In this document: in pieces, positions 34,402 to 42,502 of the stretch
Numbering within the stretch: position 1 is the stretch's first letter
How the letters are laid out: each line of letters begins with the position of its first letter
Source of the DNA: Tigheibacillus halophilus
Lineage (GTDB): Bacteria; Bacillota; Bacilli; Bacillales; Amphibacillaceae
Length of the DNA stretch: 64,000 nt
Direction of reading: 5' to 3'
Assembly: GCF_042683165.1 (NCBI RefSeq)
Contig: NZ_JBHUIZ010000003.1
Span: 1 to 64,000 of the forward strand
Notes under the pieces: generated by a model
Told to the model about the DNA's origin: nothing
What the model saw: only the letters and a program-made list of their open reading frames with translations
Database searches by the model: none
Made by a program: the position numbers and the translations under genes

Positions 34402-35643
34402 ATGGAAAAACAAAAAGTATTAATTAATGGTGAGAGGCTAAAGCAGACAATCGAAGCATTTGCTGATTTTGGCAGAACTGAAAATAATGGGGTTACCCGC
34501 TTGTCATTATCCAATGTAGATATCCAAGTAAGGAAGCATTTCCAATCCGAGTGTGAAAAGCTCGGAATGACAGTCGTATTGGATGATATGGCGAATATGT
34601 ATGCAAGATTGCCGGGGACGGACAACGATCAGCCCCCGGTAGTGGTTGGGTCTCATTTGGATTCTGTGGAAAAAGGCGGTCGTTTTGATGGTGTGCTTGG
34701 TGTGCTGGCGGGGTTGGAAGTAGTCCGGACAATCGTCGAAAATGGCATGAAACCGAGATTGCCTATCGTTGTAGCCAATATTACCAACGAAGAAGGTGCA
34801 AGATTCGAGCCATCCATGATGGCGTCTGGTGTCTTATCAGGTTGGTTTGATAAAGCGGCCATGTTACAGTCCAAGGACAAAAATGGCGTCACATTCGGCG
34901 AAGCGCTTAAGAACAGCGGCTTTGCTGGAAATGAAGCCAACCGTTTAAAGAATGCCACTGCTTTCCTGGAACTGCATATTGAACAAGGCCCTGTTTTAGA
35001 AAGCGAGTCGCTCCAAGTTGGTATTGTGGAGGGTGTTGTCGGCATGGTGTGTTATGAAATTGAAGTTAGCGGGGATTCTGATCATGCTGGCACGACGCCA
35101 ATGCCGATGAGAAAAGATGCATTGTTTACAACGAACGATTTAATTTCGATCATACGCTCCCGTATGAGTAAATTAGATAGTGAGCTCGTTTATACGATTG
35201 GAAGAATGAATGTCAGTCCAAACATTCATACTGTTATTCCAAATAAGGTGGTCTTCACCCTGGAGGCAAGGCATTATGATGCCAACGTCATCCGCCAGGT
35301 AGAGGAGATCATTGAGGTGCTGCCAGTTCATTTTGCAAAGGAAAAATGCAAGGTACAGATAAAAAAATTATGGGATAGAAATACAGTATGGTTTGATCAG
35401 AATTTAGTGAATTTATTAGAACAATCGGCAAATCATCTGAAGTATTCCATCAAAAGAATGCTGAGTGGCGCTGGACATGATTCACAGTTTATTGCGTCTT
35501 ATATCCCTACTGCGATGATTTTTGTACCAAGTGTAAAAGGTAAAAGTCATTCAGAAGATGAATTGACGTATTGGAAGGATTGCGAAAACGGGGTCAATGT
35601 GATGCTGCATACAGTATTGGATTTAGCAGTGGATCAAGCTTGA
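34402..35643 (+). CDS. Zn-dependent amidase: beta-ureidopropionase / N-carbamoyl amino acid hydrolase
   Basis: 413 residues, M20 peptidase-like fold of the hydantoinase/carbamoylase family. Motifs: VVVGSHLDSVEKGGRFDG (metal His and bridging Asp), ITNEEGARF (Glu-Glu), AFLELHIEQGPVLE, the dimer lid GDSDHAGTTPMPMRKDA, GAGHDSQF and KSHSEDE. In this operon it most likely hydrolyses N-carbamoyl-beta-alanine to beta-alanine, CO2 and ammonia. GGGAAGGGATG precedes the ATG. Confidence 0.92.
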   Translation: MEKQKVLINGERLKQTIEAFADFGRTENNGVTRLSLSNVDIQVRKHFQSECEKLGMTVVLDDMANMYARLPGTDNDQPPVVVGSHLDSVEKGGRFDGVLGVLAGLEVVRTIVENGMKPRLPIVVANITNEEGARFEPSMMASGVLSGWFDKAAMLQSKDKNGVTFGEALKNSGFAGNEANRLKNATAFLELHIEQGPVLESESLQVGIVEGVVGMVCYEIEVSGDSDHAGTTPMPMRKDALFTTNDLISIIRSRMSKLDSELVYTIGRMNVSPNIHTVIPNKVVFTLEARHYDANVIRQVEEIIEVLPVHFAKEKCKVQIKKLWDRNTVWFDQNLVNLLEQSANHLKYSIKRMLSGAGHDSQFIASYIPTAMIFVPSVKGKSHSEDELTYWKDCENGVNVMLHTVLDLAVDQA

Positions 35644-35658
35644 CACCATCAGATGATA

Positions 35659-35704
35659 AATGATTGAAAGAAATATGCAAAGCAATTTCTTTCAATCATT
35701 TTTA
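35659..35704. terminator. Bidirectional terminator between amidase and PucR genes
   Basis: Perfect 16-bp stem (AATGATTGAAAGAAAT and its complement) with 10-nt loop and a TTTTTAAT tail. It ends the pyrimidine operon and overlaps the last codons of the convergent pucR-like gene. Confidence 0.85.
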
Positions 35705-37323
35705 ATCGCATCTTTCATATAAAATGCCTTGATAGCCATCTCTAAAGCGAGACGATTATCCGGTTTCATGAAATCACTTCCAATCAATTCTCCTATTTTC
35801 TTTAGGCGATGATACAATGTTTGCCTTACAATGAACAATTTCTCTGCTGTTTCTTTTTTTGAACCGTAACAATCCAGGTAAACCTCCAAGGTGCGCAGCA
35901 GTTCACTATGTGTTTCACGATCGTACCTTATCAATGGTTCCAGGCAGTCATCAATATATAATTTTAAATGCGATTTCTGATGCGTTAGAAGCAATTGATA
36001 CACTCCAATTTTTTCATAAAAGGCAGAAGATATGATGTTTGCATTCTGTAGAAAAAGGACTCTTTTCGCTTGCTGATAACTGTTTGCCAAAGCGTTTATA
36101 TCCTGATTAACTCTACTGATTCCAAAAACACATTTGCTGCCATCTAAGATATTCCTGGCAAGTAATTTTTTTATCGATCGCATAACCTGTGTAAATTGAT
36201 TCCTTCCCTGTGTTTCGCTGCCTTTCAATTTGAACGAGGCAATGACAGCAATGTCATTTTTCCTGACAGATACAGCTGGATATAATCCATGCTGCTTAAA
36301 TAGGGTGCGAAATATAACTGACCGTTGCAGTTTTATTTCATTCCAGTCCCCTTCCATTGCGTTTATTTCGGGTTGATTGGTTTGTATAAGAACTAATCTG
36401 TAATGAGAACTGTTTGCAGATAAAGGGATGATTGCTTGCAGCTCATCTGTATCACACGCTTTACCATGAAGCAGGTTGCGAACCATTTTGTCTTCTATAT
36501 TTTGTTTTCTTTCTTCCACAGTTCTGTTTCGTAACATGATTTGTGCAATCGCAAGTGCGGCACGATCCATAATGGAAAACAAGAAATCTTTCAGAATACT
36601 TTCCTCAGCCTGCAAACATAAATAGCCCCAGATCTGTCCCAATCCTTTTACTGGCACTACGGCAAATTGTTTATCATCCAGTGAAATGAATGTTTCTTTT
36701 GCAGGCGAGGGTGTGTATTCTGATAGGCATTCGCGCATTTTTTCTTCTATGTATTTTATTTTAGGCGGGTAGTAGTAGGCTTTTGCTTCATCTGTCAGAT
36801 ATAAAATGTCTTTTTTTAGGTAGGTATGCAGCTCCTGGAGGATCTTTAAAATGCCGTTGGGCAGTAAAGAAAGTTCATTAAATCTTGTAGAGAGTTCATA
36901 CAGCTGATGAAGCATCTGATGGTGTTGATTGATGATCAGAGAATGAAGATCCTGTGTAATATCCACAAATTTTACAAAATGGTCAAATATAATGATAGGG
37001 AATTGGTGTTGATCTGCTAATTCGATTATTTCATCTGATATGTATGTGACATGTGTGCCAATCTCTATACAAATTCCAGCTGCATGTCTATTGATTAAAT
37101 TCTGGATATAAGTCAATTCCGTGGAGGATTCGAGTTTTAGACCCGAGCCGGTAGTTAGAATCAGTTCACCGCCATTTATCAGGGACTCAAATTGATTTGT
37201 CTCCAGAATATGAGTCCACCTTACTTGTTTGTTCAATCCATTTTTTCCAGCAATGACTTTGGCGTGTTGAAAGATTTTTCTTTGCAGGATATCCTTCATG
37301 GTTAACTCAAAGTTATTGACCAA
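35692..37323 (-). CDS. PucR family transcriptional regulator
   Basis: About 544 residues. The N-terminal PucR domain (TMKDILQRKIFQHAKVIAG, ELILTTGSGL, GICIEIGTHVTYISDEIIELAD) is followed by a GGDEF-like/CdaR middle (VFGISRVNQDINALANSYQQA) and a C-terminal helix-turn-helix of the PucR/CdaR type (TLEVYLDCYGSKKETAEKLF, VRQTLYHRLKKI). TTG at 37323 is preferred because GCGGAGGG lies 7 nt upstream; ATG at 37356 has no ribosome binding site. Placed between the catabolic operon and the aminotransferase, it is the likely regulator of both. Confidence 0.9.
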   Translation of the reverse strand: MVNNFELTMKDILQRKIFQHAKVIAGKNGLNKQVRWTHILETNQFESLINGGELILTTGSGLKLESSTELTYIQNLINRHAAGICIEIGTHVTYISDEIIELADQHQFPIIIFDHFVKFVDITQDLHSLIINQHHQMLHQLYELSTRFNELSLLPNGILKILQELHTYLKKDILYLTDEAKAYYYPPKIKYIEEKMRECLSEYTPSPAKETFISLDDKQFAVVPVKGLGQIWGYLCLQAEESILKDFLFSIMDRAALAIAQIMLRNRTVEERKQNIEDKMVRNLLHGKACDTDELQAIIPLSANSSHYRLVLIQTNQPEINAMEGDWNEIKLQRSVIFRTLFKQHGLYPAVSVRKNDIAVIASFKLKGSETQGRNQFTQVMRSIKKLLARNILDGSKCVFGISRVNQDINALANSYQQAKRVLFLQNANIISSAFYEKIGVYQLLLTHQKSHLKLYIDDCLEPLIRYDRETHSELLRTLEVYLDCYGSKKETAEKLFIVRQTLYHRLKKIGELIGSDFMKPDNRLALEMAIKAFYMKDAIKND

Positions 37324-37530
37324 TATGCTTCCCTCCGCATTGTTAAGAGAATCCATTCATCATGTTACACAGTGTGAAATTACAATCTTTATAATTATTT
37401 GTAAAATAAATTATGAGGCAATATCCGGAGGTTGTCAATAAAGAGAAGATGTTGGTTGTATAAGGTGCTGCTCTGAACAACAGTTGTGCACGTAAAGATT
37501 AATACATGGTTTGGAAAGGAGAAAATTGAA

Positions 37531-38898
37531 ATGAAAACTGCTAAAGATGTAAATCAGTCGCCTTCTATTGTGGACCAAGATCGCGAGAATGTGTGGCATC
37601 ATATCTCGCAGTATAACAATGAGAAACGACCAATGGTAGTAACAGAAGGGAAAGGGGCATGGATTACTGATCATGAGGGTGGCAAATATTTAGACGGTAT
37701 GTCAGGATTGTGGTGTGTGAATGTTGGCTATGGTCGAAAAGAGTTAGCCAAAGCAGCGTATGAACAAATCCAAAAACTGGCTTACACATCCATGACACAG
37801 AGCCATATGCCTGGGATTCAGCTTGCAGAAAAAGTAAACGAACTGCTTGGAGATGACTATATGATTTTTTACTCCAATAGTGGTTCTGATGCCAATGAGG
37901 TTGCTTTTAAAATTGCTCGACAATACCATCAGCAGAATGGAGAACAGGCGCGGCATAAATTCATTTCACGTTATCGTGCCTATCACGGCGGGTCAATGGG
38001 GGCTTTATCTGCTACGGGTCAGGCATTAAGAAAATATAAGTATGAGCCACTTAATTCCGGATTTCTGCACGTTTCACCGCCCGATAATTACCGGCGTCCG
38101 GATGGCATGTCAGTAAAAGCATATAATTTACAGCGGGCACAGGAACTGGAAGATAAAATCATCTGGGAGCAGAAAGAAACGGTTGCAGCAGTCATCATGG
38201 AGCCGCTAATAACAGGTGGCGGTATCCTCATTCCGGATCGCGTATATGTTGAAAAAGTACAAGAGATTTGCAAGAAACACGGTGTGTTGCTAATCATTGA
38301 TGAGGTGATTTGTGGTTTTGGCAGAACAGGTAAAATGTTTGGCCATCAGCATTTCAACATCAAACCCGATATGGTGACAATGGCGAAAGGATTGACCAGT
38401 GCTTATTTACCTTTATCTGTTACTGCGGTCCGAAAAGATATATATAAAGTTTTTGAGAGTAACGGAGAAAACAATCATTTCCGTCATGTAAACACGTTTG
38501 GTGGGAACCCTGCAGCATGCGCAGTGGCACTTAAAAATATAGAAATCCTGGAAAAAGAAAATTTGGTCGAAAGATCGGCATTGTTAGGAGAACGATTACA
38601 AAACGAGCTTGCAGAATTGAAGAATCATCCGTTTGTTGGCGATGTTCGCGGTTTAGGTTTTCTATTGGGGATTGAAATGGTGGAGGATAAGAAAACAAAG
38701 CAACCAGCCCTGCCAAAGCGAGTAAATAAAATCATCAGTGATTGTAAAGCAAAAGGACTGATCATCGGCAAAAATGGTGATACAGTTGAGGGATACAACA
38801 ATATATTAGCGCTGTGTCCTCCACTTTCTTGTACAGATGAAGATGTAGCATATATTGTTTCTGTTATGAAAGAAGTATTCAAGGAAAACACGCCTTGA
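37531..38898 (+). CDS. Class III aminotransferase, probably beta-alanine/omega-amino acid:pyruvate
   Basis: 455 residues of the PLP-dependent fold type I. It shows FYSNSGSDANEVAFK (phosphate-binding region), YHGGSMGALSATG, IIDEVICGFGRTGKMFG (cofactor Asp) and TMAKGLTSAYLPLS (Schiff-base Lys). Close to the omega-amino acid:pyruvate group. In this context it would convert beta-alanine to malonate semialdehyde, the last step of reductive pyrimidine breakdown encoded here. ATG 37531 follows AAAGGAG. Transcribed divergently from pucR. Confidence 0.88.
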   Translation: MKTAKDVNQSPSIVDQDRENVWHHISQYNNEKRPMVVTEGKGAWITDHEGGKYLDGMSGLWCVNVGYGRKELAKAAYEQIQKLAYTSMTQSHMPGIQLAEKVNELLGDDYMIFYSNSGSDANEVAFKIARQYHQQNGEQARHKFISRYRAYHGGSMGALSATGQALRKYKYEPLNSGFLHVSPPDNYRRPDGMSVKAYNLQRAQELEDKIIWEQKETVAAVIMEPLITGGGILIPDRVYVEKVQEICKKHGVLLIIDEVICGFGRTGKMFGHQHFNIKPDMVTMAKGLTSAYLPLSVTAVRKDIYKVFESNGENNHFRHVNTFGGNPAACAVALKNIEILEKENLVERSALLGERLQNELAELKNHPFVGDVRGLGFLLGIEMVEDKKTKQPALPKRVNKIISDCKAKGLIIGKNGDTVEGYNNILALCPPLSCTDEDVAYIVSVMKEVFKENTP

Positions 38899-38938
38899 TG
38901 ACAGCAATGATTTGAGTGATATCCGTAACATAGAGGGC

Positions 38939-38986
38939 ATGAAGAAGAGGAACGCTGCATGATACAGAGCACTCTTCTTCATTTTA
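38939..38986 (+). terminator. Terminator of the aminotransferase gene
   Basis: Perfect 11-bp stem ATGAAGAAGAG/CTCTTCTTCAT with a 22-nt loop and a TTTTAATTT tail. Confidence 0.8.
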
Positions 38987-38990
38987 ATTT

Positions 38991-39068
38991 CAGTATGAAA
39001 ATGGAAAAGACGTCTTTCCATATATTGAAGTGATAGCACCATACTTAAAGAAACTTTACGAAGCTTGA
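38991..39068 (+). pseudogene. Possible C-terminal gene remnant
   Basis: A frame without start reads QYENGKDVFPYIEVIAPYLK and KLYEA then stop. The amphipathic, protein-like sequence directly after a terminator looks like the surviving end of a lost gene. Family not recognised. Confidence 0.25.
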
Positions 39069-39094
39069 TTCGGATATTGGCTAGCCCCCTTTTT

Positions 39095-39646
39095 CTAGTG
39101 TTCTTGCATTTTCGCTTCTTCTTTCGTTCTGTGGATGGTACCAAATGGATGCTCGGGAGGAGCGTAGATTGAATACAGTTTCAGCGCTTCGTTTCCTGTA
39201 TTTGTCACATTGTGCCATGTTCCTGCCGGGACCATAATCGCATCGTCCTCCGAGACGTTTTTCTGGAATAAGAGATTATTTTGGGCATTTCCCATCTGCA
39301 CCAATCCATGGCCGTCTTCAATTCTTAAAAACTGGTCGACATTCCGGTGGACCTCCAAGCCGATATCCTCGCCAGGACGAATACTCATCAATGTAACCTG
39401 GAGATGTTTGCCGGTCCATAGCGCCGTGCGAAAATAATCGTTTTCTTCAGCAGCTTTTTCGATATCGGTTACAAATGGCTGCTGACCGTAATCCTGTGCC
39501 ATCATTTTTCTTTCCGTGGCTGGTGCAGCTGGATAAAATTGATGCCATCCATCTGTGTAGATGTAAGGATCAATACTCCTGTTCCATCCGGAAAACGGAA
39601 CAGGGTTGAAGACCGGATAAGCATTGACATAATAATATGGGTACAT
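39095..39646 (-). CDS. Cupin domain protein with Tyr/Pro-rich N-terminus
   Basis: 183 residues. The cupin barrel spans about 70-175: LMSIRPGEDIGLEVHRNVDQFLRIEDG (first cupin motif with His, Glu-like ligands) and MVPAGTWHNVTNTGNEALKLYSIYAPPEHPFG (second motif). The first 55 residues are rich in Tyr, Pro and Trp (MYPYYYVNAYPVFNPVPF), reminiscent of spore-coat tails; that link is only an impression. Substrate unknown. AAAGGATG precedes the ATG. Confidence 0.85.
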   Translation of the reverse strand: MYPYYYVNAYPVFNPVPFSGWNRSIDPYIYTDGWHQFYPAAPATERKMMAQDYGQQPFVTDIEKAAEENDYFRTALWTGKHLQVTLMSIRPGEDIGLEVHRNVDQFLRIEDGHGLVQMGNAQNNLLFQKNVSEDDAIMVPAGTWHNVTNTGNEALKLYSIYAPPEHPFGTIHRTKEEAKMQEH

Positions 39647-39798
39647 ATTTTCATCCTTTCAAAGAGTACTGCGTTACTGCATTATCCTATGCTTGGAAGG
39701 AAAATAGGTGAATGTACAGGGCGCGTTATTAGTTCATGCTGTCTAAATGAACAAGCCGGTTCGGTAAAGGTTTCATCTTTTATAAAAAGAAAGAATCA

Positions 39799-39827
39799 TT
39801 GACTTTTCCCTTTTTTTTCGTTAAATT
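39799..39827 (+). promoter_or_regulatory. Promoter of the metT-like riboswitch transcript
   Basis: TTGACT (39799-39804), 17-bp spacer, TAAATT (39822-39827), about 45 bp upstream of the SAM-I aptamer. Confidence 0.55.
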
Positions 39828-39874
39828 GAATAACTAAGATTGCTTTAGCATTGAAAACTGAATAGAAGTGACAT

Positions 39875-40033
39875 CTCTTATGAAGAGTAGTGGAGGGAAT
39901 AGGCCCAATGAAGCTACAGCAACCTTTCATGTAAAATGAACTGGTGCTAAATCCTACAAAATGACTATTTTGAAAAATAAGAGAGGCTGTTTTGCTAATG
40001 TGCCTCTCTATGATGGAGAGGCTTTTTATTTTT
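39875..40033 (+). ncRNA. SAM-I (S-box) riboswitch upstream of the metT-like gene
   Basis: Aptamer core: P1 strand CTCTTAT (39875), AGAGTAGTGGAGGGAATAGG, CCCAATGAAGC, GCAACC, GGTGCTAAATCC and the closing ATAAGAG (to 39983). Expression platform: GAGAGGC at the 3' edge of P1 can pair with GCCTCTC (40002-40008) as antiterminator, or that segment pairs with GAGAGGC (40016-40022), followed by TTTTTATTTTT, as terminator. Methionine/SAM sufficiency should shut the gene off. Confidence 0.94.
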
Positions 40034-40064
40034 ATGCCGTTATAGGAGACAGGGGAGAGGCAGA

Positions 40065-41399
40065 GTGAACGAAGAAAAAGGAAGTTTTATCGCATTATTA
40101 CCATTGGTTGTATTCGTACTGCTGTTTATTGGGACAGGTATCATTTCCAAAGACTTTTCCAATATGCCGATTAATGTGGCGCTGGTTATTGCAGCTGCCC
40201 TGGCGTTAACGATGAATAGAAAGCGAACGTTGATGGAAAAAGTGGAGACATTTTCAAAAGGTGGCGGGAATCCTAATATTATTTTAATGGCGATGATTTT
40301 TATTTTGGCAGGTGCTTTCGCCGAGGTTGCCAAAGGGATGGGTGCAGTGGAGGCTACAGTCAATCTGGGGATGTCTTTTCTTCCAGGCAATATGCTGATG
40401 GTAGGGATGTTTGTCATCGGCTGCTTCATTTCCATTTCGATGGGCACATCGACAGGAACTGTTGTAGCGCTGGCACCAATTGGAATAGGTATTGCGGAGC
40501 AGACGGATATCTCATTGGCCCTCTCTATGGCGACAGTGGTCGGTGGAGCTATGTTTGGTGATAACCTATCCATGATCTCCGATACCACCATCGCGGCGGT
40601 GCGTACACAACATACTAAGATGAGAGATAAATTCAAGGTAAACTTTTTTATTGTGCTGCCAGGGGCCATTGTGACTGCTGTCATTCTAGGTCTTATTACG
40701 ATGAATGCACAAGCCGCGGTTTCCCAGGAGTACTCCTTTGAACTCTTGAAGGTGCTGCCTTATTTAGCGGTTCTGATTGCTGCAATCGTTGGCGTGCATG
40801 TGCTGGTTGTATTGTTTGGCGGAACGCTGTTTGCCGGCATTATTGGATGGATGGATGGGAGTTACAGTCTTTCGACGTTTTTTAAAGCAGTTTCAGAAGG
40901 TATCATGAGTATGGAAAATCTCGCTATCATTGCTATTATTATTGGCGGCATGGTAGAGCTTATCAAATTTAACGGTGGCATTACTTTCCTGTTGCACGTT
41001 ATTACGAAACGAATCAAATCAAAAAAAGGTGCAGAAGCAGGTATAGCGGGGCTGGTCAGCGCGACAGATATTGCAACATCGAATAATACTATTTCTATCA
41101 TCATTACCGGTCCGTTGGCCAAAAGCGTCGCTGATGAATACGATATCGATCCGCGGAAAACGGCCAGTTTGCTTGATATTTTTTCCAGCTGTTTTCAAGG
41201 AATAATTCCTTATGGCGGCCAGTTACTTGCTGCCTCCGGACTTGCTGCCATTTCGCCTGTGACCATCATGCCGTACTCCTTTTACCCTTTCATGCTTGGC
41301 ATTTGCGGTATTGTCGCCATCTTGATAGGTTATCCAAAATGGAAAAATTTAAGAAAACCGGAAAAACAAGTGAAAACAAAGGCAACTTCAAAAATGTGA
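40065..41399 (+). CDS. metT: NhaC-family transporter, probable methionine transporter MetT
   Basis: 444 residues, about 11-12 membrane helices of the NhaC Na+/H+ antiporter superfamily (MGTSTGTVVALAPIGIGIAEQ, GGAMFGDNLSMISDTTIAA, ATDIATSNNTISIIITGPLAK, GIIPYGGQLLAASGLA). Comparative genomics of S-box regulons (as I recall, work by Rodionov and colleagues) assigned such riboswitch-controlled NhaC-like genes to methionine uptake. The SAM-I riboswitch directly upstream supports that over a proton antiporter role. GTG start after AGGGGAGAGG. Confidence 0.85.
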   Translation: MNEEKGSFIALLPLVVFVLLFIGTGIISKDFSNMPINVALVIAAALALTMNRKRTLMEKVETFSKGGGNPNIILMAMIFILAGAFAEVAKGMGAVEATVNLGMSFLPGNMLMVGMFVIGCFISISMGTSTGTVVALAPIGIGIAEQTDISLALSMATVVGGAMFGDNLSMISDTTIAAVRTQHTKMRDKFKVNFFIVLPGAIVTAVILGLITMNAQAAVSQEYSFELLKVLPYLAVLIAAIVGVHVLVVLFGGTLFAGIIGWMDGSYSLSTFFKAVSEGIMSMENLAIIAIIIGGMVELIKFNGGITFLLHVITKRIKSKKGAEAGIAGLVSATDIATSNNTISIIITGPLAKSVADEYDIDPRKTASLLDIFSSCFQGIIPYGGQLLAASGLAAISPVTIMPYSFYPFMLGICGIVAILIGYPKWKNLRKPEKQVKTKATSKM

Positions 41400-41686
41400 C
41401 GAATGGTTTCTCGAAAGTGATGGGGAGAGAAGGAATGAAAAATGAATCAGCAAGAAAGCTCTGGGAAGTGACTGTAAGAAAAATCCATGCACAACGATCA
41501 GATGTGAAGCGCCCTTCAAAGAAGGGGATCGTTCATTAGCTTATTGGCAAATGGAGTATAAACAGTGCTTTGCAGGAGAATGAAAGAGGATGGTCAAGGA
41601 GTTCAAAGATGATATGCTGATAGTCTGTGAAAGGTTTAAGGTTGTTTATCTGTAAAAATGTATATGTTGAAAAAGCAAGCTCCATG
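41400..41686 (+). other. Gap after metT; possible 34-aa frame
   Basis: A frame at 41435-41539 (ATG, 34 residues, very basic, beginning MKNESARKLWEVTVRKIHAQ) follows GGGGAGAG at moderate distance, but nothing else supports it. No other element is seen before the terminator at 41687. Confidence 0.25.
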
Positions 41687-41720
41687 AAAAAAGGCACCTT
41701 TCCCAGGTGCCTTTCTTTAT
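41687..41720. terminator. Bidirectional terminator between metT and yceI
   Basis: Stem AAAGGCACCT/AGGTGCCTTT with a 5-nt loop. T tail TTTCTTTAT on the plus strand and T-rich on the minus strand, between convergent transcripts. Confidence 0.88.
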
Positions 41721-41746
41721 GGGTACCGAACTTTTTAAAACTATTG

Positions 41747-42280
41747 TTATGCTTCTTTTGTCGCTTCAAGTTCAATGGAAATTTTCACATCATCTCCGAC
41801 AAGCACTCCGCCAGTTTCCAATTTCGAATTCCAAGTAAGCCCGAAGTCTTTGCGGTTCAACTTACCTTCTCCGCTGAAGCCGGCAACTTCATTACCCCAT
41901 GGGTCTTTTCCGGAGCCTTCGTAGGTGACGTGGAATGTTAGCGGCTTTGTAGTTCCGCGTATCGTCATGTCACCAGTAATATCATATTCGCCTTGCCCTT
42001 TACGGACGATCTCCGTTGCCTTGAATGTCATTTTAGGATGATTTTCAGTATCAAAAAAATCAGCCGAACGCAAATGTTCATCGCGTCCTTTGTTACGTGT
42101 TTCAATACTTGCTAAGTCCACATTGAATTCGATTTCCGCGGTTGTCAAATCTTCCGGATCCGCTTCAACCCGGGCCTCGAAATCTTCGAAAGTGCCTTTC
42201 ACTCTCGAAACCATCATGTGCTTTACGGAAAATTCCAAGCTAGTATGTGCAGGATCAACTTTCCATGTCGTTTTTGTCAT
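41747..42280 (-). CDS. YceI family protein
   Basis: 177 residues: WKVDPAHTSLEFSVKHMMVSRVKGTF at the start, LRSADFFDTENHPKMTF and GDMTIRGTTKPL, the lipocalin-like YceI fold that binds isoprenoid-type ligands in the characterised members. There is no signal peptide, so this is the cytoplasmic form common in Bacillales. GGAGG precedes the ATG. A consensus promoter followed by a palindrome indicates tight repression by an unlinked regulator. Confidence 0.9.
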   Translation of the reverse strand: MTKTTWKVDPAHTSLEFSVKHMMVSRVKGTFEDFEARVEADPEDLTTAEIEFNVDLASIETRNKGRDEHLRSADFFDTENHPKMTFKATEIVRKGQGEYDITGDMTIRGTTKPLTFHVTYEGSGKDPWGNEVAGFSGEGKLNRKDFGLTWNSKLETGGVLVGDDVKISIELEATKEA

Positions 42281-42306
42281 TCGTCATACCTCCATTTTAA
42301 TAACTT

Positions 42307-42354
42307 TTAGTAACCTTGTAACTAAATTATACTTATGACAGAATGGAATGTCAA
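42307..42354 (-). promoter_or_regulatory. Consensus promoter and palindromic operator of yceI
   Basis: On the minus strand TTGACA (42354-42349), 17-bp spacer, TATAAT (42331-42326): both hexamers perfect. Immediately downstream, over the expected start, lies the 19-bp near-palindrome TTAGTAACCTTGTAACTAA (42307-42325), of the size used by MarR/DUF24-type repressors. No such regulator is encoded next to it. Confidence 0.8.
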
Positions 42355-42462
42355 CATAAAAACACGATTTTTCTAACTATTTTTCTTAGGAATATGCAGT
42401 CCATTATATATTCCACATTATTCCCTAATAGCTATGATAGATAAACGTTTTCAGCAGATTTA

Positions 42463-42498
42463 AAAAAGTGTCAGACACTGAGAGTGCCTGACACTTAG
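42463..42498 (-). terminator. Terminator of the aminopeptidase gene
   Basis: On the minus strand, stem AAGTGTCAGGCACT/AGTGTCTGACACTT with a 3-nt loop and T6 tail, 5 nt after the stop codon. Confidence 0.9.
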
Positions 42499-42502
42499 GG
42501 GA

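Noticed and set aside
28376..38898. Recent horizontal transfer of the pyrimidine cluster
   Set aside because: No integrase, tRNA-adjacent repeat, IS element or obvious change in base composition at the borders.
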